Below are positions 51,861 through 60,271 of a stretch of 64,000 nt of DNA, piece by piece (position 1 is the first letter of the stretch; each line of letters opens with the position of its first letter). The position numbers and the translations under genes are program-made. This DNA is from a bacterium YEK0313 (lineage in GTDB: Bacteria; Pseudomonadota; Alphaproteobacteria; Rhizobiales; Phreatobacteraceae). Below the pieces are notes generated by a model. It did not search any database. It was not told where the DNA came from and was given only the letters and a program-made list of their open reading frames with translations. The stretch lies in the NCBI GenBank assembly GCA_000751295.2, contig CCMO02000001.1:2467501-2531500 (forward strand), written 5' to 3'.

Positions 51861-51889
51861 GCCCGGAGGCCCCGCCTGCCGGGCTTTTT
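51861..51889 (+). terminator. Intrinsic terminator just before the terminase genes
   Basis: GCCCGG (51861-51866) pairs with CCGGGC (51879-51884), followed directly by TTTTT (51885-51889). It lies 22 bases upstream of the small terminase start and about 30 bases after the promoter. Confidence 0.7.
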
Positions 51890-51910
51890 GCTTTGGAGGG
51901 CTTCGGCAGG

Positions 51911-52498
51911 ATGAGCAGATCTACCGTGGCGGCGATGGCCGCGGCGCGCAGGGCGTCGAAGCCTTCGGTCGTGCCGGCGCCGGCCGCCACGGCAGAGCCG
52001 GCCGCGCCGCCGGCAGGAGAGGCGGAAGAAGCCGCCTCGACCGCCGGTGGCGCGGCCGCACGAGGCACACCGGGCCGTCCGCCGAAATATCGCGATGATT
52101 TCGCTCGCCAGGCCGCCAAGCTGTGCTCGCTCGGCGCGACCGACGACGATCTCGCCGAGTTCTTTGCCGTCAATGCGCGCACCATCCGCCGCTGGAAGGT
52201 GGAGCATGAGGCCTTCTGCGGCGCCCTGCGGCTGGGCAAGGGGCTGGTCGACGACCAGGTGGAGCGCAGTCTCTACCAGCGGGCCGTGGGCTATTCCTGC
52301 GACACCGTGAAGATCTTCACCCACCAGGGCCAGGTGATCCGCGCCGAGTACCGGGAACATTACCCGCCGGATACGACGGCGGCGATCTTCTGGCTGAAGA
52401 ACCGGCGGCCCGAACAGTGGCGCGACAAGCAGGACCTGAACCACGGCGGCAATCTGACGGTCGAACTTGTCAAATTCGCAGACGATCCGAATCCCTAA
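51911..52498 (+). CDS. Terminase small subunit
   Basis: A 195-residue protein with an Ala/Pro-rich N-terminal stretch (about residues 5-55), then a DNA-binding helix-turn-helix region (GRPPKYRDDFARQAAKLCSLGATDDDLAEFFAVNARTIRRWK, about 56-98) and an oligomerisation domain with a GDTVKIF-type segment. Small terminases bind the packaging site and regulate the large subunit. The ATG at 51911 was chosen because the TTG at 51893 is not needed. It overlaps the large subunit by 32 bases. Confidence 0.85.
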   Translation: MSRSTVAAMAAARRASKPSVVPAPAATAEPAAPPAGEAEEAASTAGGAAARGTPGRPPKYRDDFARQAAKLCSLGATDDDLAEFFAVNARTIRRWKVEHEAFCGALRLGKGLVDDQVERSLYQRAVGYSCDTVKIFTHQGQVIRAEYREHYPPDTTAAIFWLKNRRPEQWRDKQDLNHGGNLTVELVKFADDPNP

Positions 52499-53792
52499 CG
52501 GCTGGCGCCCGAGATGGTATCAGCGCGACCTGTGGAACCATCTGGAGAGGGGCGGCAAGCGCGCCCTGATGGTGGCGCACCGGCGCTGGGGCAAGGACGA
52601 GGTGGCGCTGCATCGCGCCGCGGTCGCGATGATCGAGCGGCCGGCCACCTACTGGCACATGCTGCCGGCCTATGCCCAGGGACGCAAGGCGATCTGGAAC
52701 GCCATCAATCCCCATACCGGGCGGCGGCGCGTCGACGAGGCCTTTCCGCAGGACATCCGCAGCCGGTCGAACGACAGCGACATGTTCATCGAACTCATCA
52801 ACGGCGCGACCTGGCAGGTGGTCGGATCCGACAGCTATGACGGCATCGTCGGCTCGCCTCCGGTCGGCGTGACTTTTTCCGAATGGGCCTTGGCCGATCC
52901 GAGGGCCTGGGCCTACATCCAGCCGATCCTCGCCGAGAACGATGGCTGGGCGCTGTTCATCACCACGCCGCGCGGCAAGAACCATGTCGAGCGCATGGTA
53001 CGGGAGCACCGCGGCGATCCGAACTGGTTCGTCGGCGTGCAGACCGTCGACGATACCCGCGCCATCGGCAAGGTCGCGATCGAGGAGGCGCGCAAGGGCT
53101 ACCGCGCGCTGTTTGGCGACGACCAGGCCGACATGCTCATCGAGCAGGAATATTTCTGCTCCTTCGATGCGGCGGTGATCGGCGCCTATTACGGCCGCCA
53201 GATGGCTGCGGCGGTCCGCGAGCAACGCATCTGCGGCGTGCCCTATGATCCGGCCGCCGCGGTCTGGACGGCCTGGGATCTCGGCATGGACGACGCGACG
53301 GCCATCTGGTTCGTGCAGATCGTCGGCCGGGAATTCCATGCCATCGACTATTGCGAGGCGACCGGGATGGACCTGGCGCACTATGTGCGGGAGATCAAGG
53401 CCAGGCCCTACATCTATGCCGGCCATATTCTGCCGCACGACGTGAAGGCGCGCGAGCTCGGCACCGGCAAGAGCCGGCAGGAAGTTCTTCGGGAACTCGG
53501 CGTCGAGATCACGGTCTGCCCGGATCACCGGGTGGACGACGGCATCAACGCCGTGCGCCTCGCTCTGCCGAAGTTCTGGTTCGATGCGGAGAAATGCGCG
53601 CGCGGCATCGAGGCGCTCAAGCTCTACCGCGCCGAATATGACGAGAAGAACCAGGTCCTGAAGCCGCGTCCGGTGCACGACTGGGCGAGCCATCCGGCCG
53701 ATGCGCTGCGCTATTTCGCGATCGGCATCGGCGGGATGTCGGGCGCGGGCGCGCCGCAGAACTGGACAATGCCCGTCGGGGTCTATGCGTGA
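52467..53792 (+). CDS. Terminase large subunit
   Basis: A 441-residue packaging motor protein. The ATPase part has a Walker A-like AHRRWGKDE (37-45) and a Walker B region GVTFSEW (134-140); the C-terminal nuclease part has TAWDLGMDD and a final HPADALRYFAIG Asp. Because the next ATG is too far inside, the start must be non-ATG; TTG 52467 (before the RIPNGWRPRWYQ block, where relatives begin) fits and overlaps the small subunit. The enzyme cuts and pumps DNA into the prohead. Confidence 0.9.
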   Translation: MSNSQTIRIPNGWRPRWYQRDLWNHLERGGKRALMVAHRRWGKDEVALHRAAVAMIERPATYWHMLPAYAQGRKAIWNAINPHTGRRRVDEAFPQDIRSRSNDSDMFIELINGATWQVVGSDSYDGIVGSPPVGVTFSEWALADPRAWAYIQPILAENDGWALFITTPRGKNHVERMVREHRGDPNWFVGVQTVDDTRAIGKVAIEEARKGYRALFGDDQADMLIEQEYFCSFDAAVIGAYYGRQMAAAVREQRICGVPYDPAAAVWTAWDLGMDDATAIWFVQIVGREFHAIDYCEATGMDLAHYVREIKARPYIYAGHILPHDVKARELGTGKSRQEVLRELGVEITVCPDHRVDDGINAVRLALPKFWFDAEKCARGIEALKLYRAEYDEKNQVLKPRPVHDWASHPADALRYFAIGIGGMSGAGAPQNWTMPVGVYA

Positions 53793-53801
53793 GGATCCGT
53801 G

Positions 53802-54155
53802 ATGGCCGACGTGAGACGTCCCGAACTGCGCTCTTGTGATCCGACCTGGCAGGAGCGGATCGGCGGATGGTTGATGGGCGACGGCCGTGCGTTGTCACCA
53901 CGCGGCCGTCTGGTCGGCCCCGCCGGGCTTGGTTCGACCGGACCTGGGCTGGTGAATTTTACCCTGCAGGCGAGCCGCGATGACAACGACGGGAACTATG
54001 CCGGGGCGGCCTTCAACGGCCTTGCTGCGGCAGGGCGCGGCGTGGACCGCGGCGTCGCGCGCCGCCAGGCCGGGCAGCCTGATTGGATCAACCTGACGCC
54101 CGGCGTCGATCGTCCGGGACGGAGATTCACGCCATGGCCGATACGACAGCCATGA
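53802..54155 (+). CDS. Small phage hypothetical protein
   Basis: A 117-residue protein between the terminase and portal genes, overlapping the portal gene by 22 bases. It begins MADVRRPELRSCDPTWQERIGGWLMGD, a pattern I have seen in small genes at this position in related alphaproteobacterial prophages, but no function is known. GAGG precedes the start by about nine bases. No signal peptide. Confidence 0.5.
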   Translation: MADVRRPELRSCDPTWQERIGGWLMGDGRALSPRGRLVGPAGLGSTGPGLVNFTLQASRDDNDGNYAGAAFNGLAAAGRGVDRGVARRQAGQPDWINLTPGVDRPGRRFTPWPIRQP

Positions 54156-56293
54156 CCGACAGCGAGCTGCTGGCGCTCGTCGACGGCATGATCGCGCAAT
54201 GCGTCGCCTATGACGACGAGGAGATGCGCCACAACCGCGTCCGGGCCCTGGAATATTACCGCGGCGAGATGCGCGACCTGCCGGCGCCCGAGGGGCGTTC
54301 CTCGGCGGTCTCGAAGGACGTTCGCGCGGCGGTGGCCAAGCTCATGCCGTCGCTGATGCGCACCTTCGCGGGCGGCGACAAGGTGGTGGAATATGTGCCG
54401 CGCACGCCGGAGGACGAAGCCTTCGCGGCTCAGGCGACCGACTATGTGAACTACAAGTTCTGGACCGACTGGGGCGGCTATCGCGTCCTTGCCTCCGCCT
54501 TTCAGGATGCACTGCTGCTGCGCAACGGCGTGATCAAGCATTGGTGGGACGAACGGGCCGACATCGTCGTGGAGCGCTATGCGCGGCTGACCGCGCTCGA
54601 TCTCGAAAGCCTTCTTGCCGATCCGGCGGTGACCTTGCTGGGGGTCCGCGACTATCCCGAAACCGACCCCGCCATTCTGGCGGTGGTGCCGGAAGCGATG
54701 CGTTACGACGTCAGGGTCCGCCGCGCGCGGATCAAGGCCGGGATCCGCATTGCAGCCGTGCCCGGCGAGCAGTTCCTGATCGATCCGGAGGCGGTGACGA
54801 TCGAGGACGCGCGGATCACCGTCCACCGCTTTCCCGAGACGCGCTCGAACCTCGTCGCCATGGGCTTCGACCGCGCGACCGTCGACAGCATTCCCGGCCA
54901 TTCCGGCGACATCGAGAGTGAGGTGCGTCGCGCCCGGCTCGGCCGGTCCGGCGGCCTCTCGGAAAGCCAGGGCATGGGCGGCCCGGCAACGCAGGTCGTC
55001 GAATATGCCGAGGTCTATGCCCGTATCGACCATGACGGCGACGGCCATGCCGAACTGCGCAAGATCTGCATCGCCGGCTATACGGGAGCGCATCGCATCC
55101 TCTCCAACGAGGAATGGGACGAGATGCCGTTCTCGGACCTGCCCTGCGAGATCGTCGCGCACCGCTGGCAGGGCTTCTCGCTGTTCGACGACATCGAGGA
55201 TGTCCAGCGCAAGAAGACCGCGCTCGTCCGCGGCATGCTCGACAACATCTACTGGCAGAACGCCCAGCAGCCGATCGTCGATGTCGGCGCTATCGAGGAT
55301 CCGAGCGATATCACCAATCCGCAGTTCGGCAAGCCGATCCGGCTGAAGCCGGGCCGCGATGCCCGGGCCGCGCTCGCCTATAATCAGGTGCCGTTCACGG
55401 CGGCCGCCTCGCTCGGCGCGCTCGAATATCTCGACCAGGAGGCAGTCGACCGTACGGGCGTCTCCGACGCCTCGACGGGACTGTCTCCCGATGCTCTGCA
55501 GAACCAGACCGCCACCGCTTCGCGCATCCTGGAAAATGCCGCGACGGCGCGGGCCGAGATGATCGCCCGCACCTTCGCCGAGACCGGCCTTCGCCGGATG
55601 TTCGGCGCGATCCTGCGGCTTATCGTCAAGCAGCAGCCCCAGGACGAGGTGATCAGGCTCAGGGGCGAATGGGTGACCTTCCAGCCCTCGCGCTGGAACC
55701 CGGAAATGGATGCCTCGATCAATACCGGGCTCGGCGCCGGCTCGCGCGAGCGCGACATGGCCATGATGATGCAGATCGGCCAGATCCAGAAGGAGATCAT
55801 GGCCACGATGGGGCTCGACAATCCGCTGGTCTCGCTCGACAACCTTGCCAATTCGCTGGGCAAGTTCGTGGCGGCGGCCGGGCTCCGCTCGCCCGAGCTC
55901 TATTTCATGAAGCCGACACGCGAGGCGCTGGCGCGCATGGCGGCGCCGAAACCCGATCCTGCCGCCGGCCAGGCGGCGGCGATGATCGAGATGGAGCGCG
56001 AGAAGCATCAGGCTGAGATGGCCGCCGACGCCGCCCGCGCCGCCGCCGAAACCGAGCGCGACCTGCTGGTCGAACGGATCAAGGCGGATGCGGCACTCGC
56101 GCTGCAGCGCGAGCGGCTCCTGGCCGAGCGTGAGCTGAAGCGGGCCGAGCTCGAGACCCGTATCGCGCTGGCTCAGGCCGAGGCCCTGCGGTCGGTGACG
56201 CCGGACGAGGCGGTGAACCCGGCGGTCCAGGCGACGCTCGACGGCATCACCCGCACCACCGACGAACTGTTGCAGCCGGGAGCGCGGCCGTGA
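54134..56293 (+). CDS. Portal protein
   Basis: A 719-residue portal protein for a short-tailed phage. The first 400 residues contain the wing and stem parts with conserved blocks such as MRDLPAPEGRSSAVSKDVRA (about 46-65), DYVNYKFW, LRNGVIKHWWDE and YAEVYARID. From about residue 610 to 685 a highly charged coiled coil follows (MEREKHQAEMAADAARAAAETERDLLVERIKADAAL), with a short tail. The portal forms the dodecameric DNA gate of the capsid. The start at 54134 has GGAG nine bases upstream. It ends in a GTGA overlap with the next gene. Confidence 0.85.
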   Translation: MADTTAMTDSELLALVDGMIAQCVAYDDEEMRHNRVRALEYYRGEMRDLPAPEGRSSAVSKDVRAAVAKLMPSLMRTFAGGDKVVEYVPRTPEDEAFAAQATDYVNYKFWTDWGGYRVLASAFQDALLLRNGVIKHWWDERADIVVERYARLTALDLESLLADPAVTLLGVRDYPETDPAILAVVPEAMRYDVRVRRARIKAGIRIAAVPGEQFLIDPEAVTIEDARITVHRFPETRSNLVAMGFDRATVDSIPGHSGDIESEVRRARLGRSGGLSESQGMGGPATQVVEYAEVYARIDHDGDGHAELRKICIAGYTGAHRILSNEEWDEMPFSDLPCEIVAHRWQGFSLFDDIEDVQRKKTALVRGMLDNIYWQNAQQPIVDVGAIEDPSDITNPQFGKPIRLKPGRDARAALAYNQVPFTAAASLGALEYLDQEAVDRTGVSDASTGLSPDALQNQTATASRILENAATARAEMIARTFAETGLRRMFGAILRLIVKQQPQDEVIRLRGEWVTFQPSRWNPEMDASINTGLGAGSRERDMAMMMQIGQIQKEIMATMGLDNPLVSLDNLANSLGKFVAAAGLRSPELYFMKPTREALARMAAPKPDPAAGQAAAMIEMEREKHQAEMAADAARAAAETERDLLVERIKADAALALQRERLLAERELKRAELETRIALAQAEALRSVTPDEAVNPAVQATLDGITRTTDELLQPGARP

Positions 56294-56562
56294 CCGGCAT
56301 GGCCGTCGTCGCCGCCGGCCCGGCATCGCCACCGACACCAACGGAAGCACGCTTCATTGCCGAACACCCCGCCCTGGTCGCCGCCCTTGCCATGCTGGAG
56401 CAGGACGCCGTGGAGCGGGCCATCGCGGCCGACCCGGCCGATGACCAGATCCGGCGCCTGGCGCTCGACGAAGCCCGCGCCATCAGAGCTTTGCGCGCTC
56501 GGCTGGCCGCCCTCGGCCGGCCAGCACCCGAGCCCGCCAAAGGCCCGTCGCCTTACGCCTGA
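56290..56562 (+). CDS. Small phage hypothetical protein
   Basis: A 90-residue protein starting at a GTG in the portal stop (GTGA), or at ATG 56299. It is helical: PTEARFIAEHPALVAALAMLEQDAVERAIAADPADD, then DEARAIRALRARLAAL. Such small helical proteins between portal and scaffold genes are common in podoviruses and unknown in function. Confidence 0.6.
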   Translation: MTGMAVVAAGPASPPTPTEARFIAEHPALVAALAMLEQDAVERAIAADPADDQIRRLALDEARAIRALRARLAALGRPAPEPAKGPSPYA

Positions 56563-56591
56563 CGGGCGGCACGAACGACAAAGGCAAGACC

Positions 56592-57599
56592 ATGACCAAA
56601 GCAGACGGTGCAGGCATCGCTCCGGCGGTGAACACTGATGCACGCGCGGACCTCGCCCAGGAGGCGGACGAGCGGCTTTCGGCATTCCTGTCGACCGACG
56701 AGGCCGGCGAGGAACAGGCGGAGAGCGGTTCCGACGACCGTCAGGCGGGCGCCGCGCCGGACCCCGAGGACCCTTCCGACGGCTCCGACCGGGACAAGCC
56801 CGCAGAGGCCGATGCCGGGATCTCGGACGAGGCGGCCGATCCGCTCCAGGCGCGCATTCGCCTGGCCGACGGGTCGGAAGCCTCGATCGAGCAAATCCAG
56901 GAATGGCGCGAGGCGGGCCTGAGGACGGCCGACTATACCCGCAAGACCCAGGAGGTCGCCGAGCAGCGGCGCACGCTGGAAAGCTATGCGGGCGAGGTGT
57001 CGGCCCAGCAAACCGCCGTTGCCGAGGCCCTCGAACGGGCGCTTGCGGTGGTGGAGGCCTATGTGCCGTCACCGCCGTCGACCGACCTCGCCATCCGCGA
57101 CCCTGCCCGCTACACCCAGGAACTGGCCATCTATCAGGCGGCCATGAACCATGTGGAGGAGATCACCCGTGCCCGGATGGATCTTGCCGCCAAGGCGCGC
57201 GAGACGGACCAGGCCGGCCGGGCGCGCCTCCTCCACGCGGAGCGGGAAAGGCTCTTCGCCGCGATCCCCGAACTGAAGGATGCCGCGCGCCGGCAGGCCT
57301 TCAACCAGGACATGATCCGTGCCGTCGAGGCCTATGGCTTCTCGGAAGCCGACTATGCCCAGATCGTCGATCACCGGCTGATCTGCGTGCTCGCGGACGC
57401 CGCGCGCTACCAGAAGATCAGGGCGGCATCGGCCGGGGGCAGTCCGAAGCCGGCGGCGCAGCGGGCGCCGCAACCGCCCGGACGCAGGGCCGGGCAGGAC
57501 ACGGGCAGCGGGTTCGGAACGGCGCTCGCCCAGGCCAAACGCAGCGGTACCAGACAAGATGCGGCGCGGGCCGTCGAAGCCTGGCTCGGCGCCGATTGA
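56592..57599 (+). CDS. Phage scaffold-like protein
   Basis: A 335-residue acidic, helical protein between portal and capsid genes, the usual place for a scaffolding protein. Residues about 40-85 are an acidic linker (many Asp/Glu/Ala), 86-260 form helices with a YTRKTQEVAEQRRTLESYAGE coiled segment, and the C-terminus is basic (PPGRRAGQ). Scaffold proteins guide capsid assembly and leave or are cleaved. Function is inferred from position and composition. Confidence 0.6.
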   Translation: MTKADGAGIAPAVNTDARADLAQEADERLSAFLSTDEAGEEQAESGSDDRQAGAAPDPEDPSDGSDRDKPAEADAGISDEAADPLQARIRLADGSEASIEQIQEWREAGLRTADYTRKTQEVAEQRRTLESYAGEVSAQQTAVAEALERALAVVEAYVPSPPSTDLAIRDPARYTQELAIYQAAMNHVEEITRARMDLAAKARETDQAGRARLLHAERERLFAAIPELKDAARRQAFNQDMIRAVEAYGFSEADYAQIVDHRLICVLADAARYQKIRAASAGGSPKPAAQRAPQPPGRRAGQDTGSGFGTALAQAKRSGTRQDAARAVEAWLGAD

Positions 57600-57612
57600 C
57601 GGGAGCTTTCCC

Positions 57613-58572
57613 ATGGCTCAGATCGCCAATACCTACGACACCTATGCGGTGCGCGGCCTCCGCGAGGATCTGCGCGACCAGATCTACAATATCGCGCCGG
57701 AGGACGTGCCGGTCTCCGCGATGATCAAGAAGAGCGACATCGAGAACATTCGGCATGAATGGCAGACGGACACGATCCGCCAGCCGGGGGCGAATGCGCA
57801 GGTCGACGGTGACGAGTACAGCTACAATGCTGTCACCCCGACCGTGCGCGTGTCGAACATCTCGCAGATCATGCGGGAAACCTACATTATCTCGGGCACC
57901 ACCGAAGCGGTGAAGAAGGCCGGACGCAGCTCGGAGCTCGCCTATCAGGGCAAGCTGAAGATGGCGGCGCTGAAGCGTGACCTCGAACGGGCGCTCATCG
58001 GCGCCAACACGGCCTCGCTTCTCGGCAACTCGACGACCGCGCGCCTCATGGGCTCGCTGCCGTCCTGGGTCGCGACCAATGCCGATCGCGGTGCCGGCGG
58101 CGCCAATGGCGGCTACAACAGCGGCACCTCGCTCACCGTCGCCGCGACCGACGGCACGACCCGCGCCTTCACCAAGGCGCAGCTCGATACCGTGCATCAG
58201 TCCTGCTACGCCAGCGGGGCGAGCCCGACCGTGCTGATGCTGCATCCGACCCAGAAGCGCGTGTTTTCGGGGTTTGCCGGCATCGCGCAGTTGCGCAAGG
58301 ATGTCGACAACGGCGAGCAGGCGGAGATCGTCGGCGGCGCTAATCTCTATGTTGGCGACTTCGGCGATTTTGCGGTGCAGGTCAATCGCTGGCAGCGCGC
58401 CCGCGACGCCTGGCTGCTCGACCCGGACTATCTGGAGCTCGGCTTCCTGCGCTCGTTCCAGAAGCAGACGCTTGCCAAGACCGGCGACGCGGAGAAGCGC
58501 GCCATCATCGTCGAGGCGACGCTGATCGTGAAGAACGAGGCAGCGCTCGGCGTGATCGCCGATCTCGCCTGA
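57613..58572 (+). CDS. Major capsid protein, SU10 family
   Basis: A 319-residue capsid protein of the SU10/DUF5309 family, starting at ATG 57613 with GGGAGC before it. Family blocks are VRGLREDLRDQIYNIAPEDVPVSAMI (near residue 14), ETYIISGTTEAVKKAGRSSELAYQ and the C-terminal DPDYLELGFLRSFQKQTLAKTGD. It should form the head hexamers and pentamers with an HK97-like fold. The hairpin just downstream separates it from the reversed RHH gene. Confidence 0.9.
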   Translation: MAQIANTYDTYAVRGLREDLRDQIYNIAPEDVPVSAMIKKSDIENIRHEWQTDTIRQPGANAQVDGDEYSYNAVTPTVRVSNISQIMRETYIISGTTEAVKKAGRSSELAYQGKLKMAALKRDLERALIGANTASLLGNSTTARLMGSLPSWVATNADRGAGGANGGYNSGTSLTVAATDGTTRAFTKAQLDTVHQSCYASGASPTVLMLHPTQKRVFSGFAGIAQLRKDVDNGEQAEIVGGANLYVGDFGDFAVQVNRWQRARDAWLLDPDYLELGFLRSFQKQTLAKTGDAEKRAIIVEATLIVKNEAALGVIADLA

Positions 58573-58584
58573 GGCCGGCAAGGG

Positions 58585-58610
58585 CAGGGGCGCCAGTCTG
58601 GCCGCCCCTG
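58585..58610. terminator. Hairpin after the capsid gene
   Basis: CAGGGGCG (58585-58592) pairs with CGCCCCTG (58603-58610), with an inner CCA/TGG pairing. It lies between the convergent capsid and RHH genes and could terminate the early part of the late transcript or both; no U tract. Confidence 0.5.
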
Positions 58611-58625
58611 GCCACCGGCCGCCGC

Positions 58626-58853
58626 TCAGTCGGTTGAGGGGGCGAGATAGCCCTTGTCCTCCGCCCAGTCGCGGAAGGCCGCGCTGAGCGCATCGGCTCG
58701 CGAGGCGCCGCGCCGGTCCTCTTCGATGAACCGGTCGAGCGCTTCCAGGAGTTCTGGCGCGAGCCTGACGACGACATCGTCCGGCCGCGCGTCCGTGCCG
58801 GCCGTCGGGTTCGCTGAGGGTGCGTGCGGGGATGTTGTCATCACAGTCGGCAC
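58626..58853 (-). CDS. Ribbon-helix-helix (CopG-like) protein
   Basis: A 75-residue protein on the strand opposite to its neighbours, in the middle of the phage structural genes. After a 25-residue polar start it has VVVRLAPELLEALDRFIEEDRRGASRADALSAAFRDWA, the strand-helix-helix pattern of CopG/Arc-type DNA-binding proteins. No toxin-like partner is adjacent on that strand. Start could be ATG 58853 or ATG 58841. It may regulate the late genes or itself; repeated TGCGCAT motifs lie upstream. Confidence 0.6.
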   Translation of the reverse strand: MPTVMTTSPHAPSANPTAGTDARPDDVVVRLAPELLEALDRFIEEDRRGASRADALSAAFRDWAEDKGYLAPSTD

Positions 58854-58869
58854 ACCGGATCGCTGGCGG

Positions 58870-58902
58870 GGATGCGCATCCGGACGGCGACCGGCTGCGC
58901 AT
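58870..58902. promoter_or_regulatory. Palindrome and repeats upstream of the RHH gene
   Basis: GGATGCGCATCC is a perfect 12-bp palindrome (58870-58881) just upstream of the RHH start, and TGCGCAT recurs at 58896-58902, 23 bases (about two helix turns) after its first copy at 58873-58879. RHH proteins bind palindromes and repeats, so this may be its own operator. Confidence 0.4.
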
Positions 58903-59022
58903 GTTGCATCGATAGGACCGCATCAAAGCGCGGAAATGGCCGGATGTCACGCCGCGCGGACCAGGCGGCTCGATACCGTGGCGGCGCGCCGCCTTGCAGG
59001 CACTCACACCGGGATCAGTTCC

Positions 59023-59367
59023 ATGACACGCGACGAGATCTTTGCGGCCGGCGAAGCCGTGCTGCGCCAGGCCATCAAGGACCGGACCGGCGCGATGCCC
59101 GTCGGCCGGAGGACGCTGGACGGCCTGCGCATCCTGGCGGCGCGCGCCTACGACGTGGCGCTCGACGAGGCGGCGCCAGAGCCGGAGGGCGGGGCGCTCC
59201 GCGAAGCCGCCCGGCCGGCCGCCCCGGACAGGCCCGTCATCCCCGTGCGGATCCTGCGCGATTACTGGCCGACCGAGGGCGGCCGCCTTGCCGCGGGCAG
59301 CGTGACGCAGCTCGCCGCCGACGTCGCCAAGCCCCTCGTCCGCGCCGGCGTCGTGGAGTGGATCTGA
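59023..59367 (+). CDS. Phage head-tail hypothetical protein
   Basis: A 114-residue protein with a helical N-terminal half (DEIFAAGEAVLRQAIKDRT, LRILAARAYDVALDEA) and an Ala/Pro-rich middle. The C-terminal strand part has IPVRILRDYWPTEGG and ends VVEWI. It resembles a head-completion or glycine-rich assembly protein by position only. It ends 2 bases before the next gene. Confidence 0.55.
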   Translation: MTRDEIFAAGEAVLRQAIKDRTGAMPVGRRTLDGLRILAARAYDVALDEAAPEPEGGALREAARPAAPDRPVIPVRILRDYWPTEGGRLAAGSVTQLAADVAKPLVRAGVVEWI

Positions 59368-59369
59368 CC

Positions 59370-59672
59370 ATGGCCCGGATTCTTGTGCACCATGATCCGG
59401 TTCGCCGTATCTCGACCTATCACGAGGATATGGGCGACGGCACGATCCTGCAGACGCGGGAGCAGGATGTCGAGGCCGTGCTCGCCGAAGCGAAGCTGCT
59501 CCGCGAGGCGAACGAGGGGCGGCCGTGGGGCAACGGCCAGGTCGTTGCCGCGATTCCCGACACGCTGTTTCAGAAACACTTTCAGGCACCGCTGATGCAG
59601 CGCGATCGCGCGAAAATCCGTCATCTGCTCAACGGTGAATTCTCCGCCTTCAGGACGCGGGACAAGATCTGA
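59370..59672 (+). CDS. Phage hypothetical protein
   Basis: A 100-residue protein beginning MARILVHHDPVRRISTYHEDMGDGTILQT, the start of a small conserved family found before the adaptor genes in related podoviruses. Its function is unknown. Its stop TGA shares an A with the ATG of the next gene, which suggests coupled translation. Confidence 0.65.
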   Translation: MARILVHHDPVRRISTYHEDMGDGTILQTREQDVEAVLAEAKLLREANEGRPWGNGQVVAAIPDTLFQKHFQAPLMQRDRAKIRHLLNGEFSAFRTRDKI

Positions 59673-60271
59673 TGACCGCTCTCGCCGACTATTCCGAACT
59701 CGTCATCGCGGTGGGCGAATATCTCGATCGCGCCGACCTCGTCGACGTCATGCCGCGTTTCGTCGCCATGGCGGAGGCCAAGCTCAGCCGCCGCCTGCGC
59801 GACCGGCGGATGCTCGCCACCACCATGCTGTCGCCGGACGCGCACGGTGTCTGCGCGCTGCCGGCCGATTTCATGGAGGTCGAACAGGTGCTTGCCGGAA
59901 CTCCGCCGCGGGCGATCGAGGCTGCGGCCGGCCGCTACGCCGCGCGCTTCGCCGCGTCCGGCCCAGCGCAGGTCTACACGATCGCCGGCAGCAGCCTGCG
60001 CCTCGCGCCGGCGGCCGAAACGCCTGTCGCGCTGACCTATTTCGGCAGGCTGCCGGCGCTCGAGGCGGCTCAGACCAACTGGCTGCTCGAGGCCTGTCCG
60101 GACATCTACCTCTATGCGGTCGTGCACGAGGCGGCGATCTACCTGTCGGCGGCGCCGGTGGCCGAGGCCGCGGCCGGGCTCCTCAGGGATGCGCTCGACG
60201 CCGCCGCCCAGGACAATGCCAGGGCCCGCTGGTCCAATGCCGGCTTCCGCACCATGGAGGCGACCCCATGA
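59672..60271 (+). CDS. Phage head-tail adaptor-like protein
   Basis: A 199-residue protein, mostly helical, with an N-terminal YLDRADLVDVMPRFVAMAEAKLSRRLRDRRM segment typical of short-tailed phage gp6-type adaptors, which connect portal and tail. The start overlaps the previous stop by one base and the end overlaps the next start by four bases (ATGA). Confidence 0.65.
   Translation: MTALADYSELVIAVGEYLDRADLVDVMPRFVAMAEAKLSRRLRDRRMLATTMLSPDAHGVCALPADFMEVEQVLAGTPPRAIEAAAGRYAARFAASGPAQVYTIAGSSLRLAPAAETPVALTYFGRLPALEAAQTNWLLEACPDIYLYAVVHEAAIYLSAAPVAEAAAGLLRDALDAAAQDNARARWSNAGFRTMEATP

Larger units (their letters stand above)
51518..51910. other. Non-coding junction between chromosomal genes and prophage late genes
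   Basis: No gene is seen in these 393 bases. The left part, up to about 51800, is ordinary GC-rich DNA. The right part holds a promoter-like element and an intrinsic terminator upstream of the terminase gene. An integration site may lie here, but the other end of the prophage is outside the window, so no attachment repeat can be matched. Confidence 0.5.

Noticed and set aside
54083..54133. N-terminal extension of the portal protein frame
   Set aside because: The ATG at 54134 has a good ribosome site and fits the start of relatives; the extension is coding for another small gene in a different frame.
53802..54155. Signal for a toxin or anti-phage defence gene near the terminase
   Set aside because: The protein is short, has no nuclease, membrane or kinase motif, and its position fits an ordinary phage morphogenesis gene.
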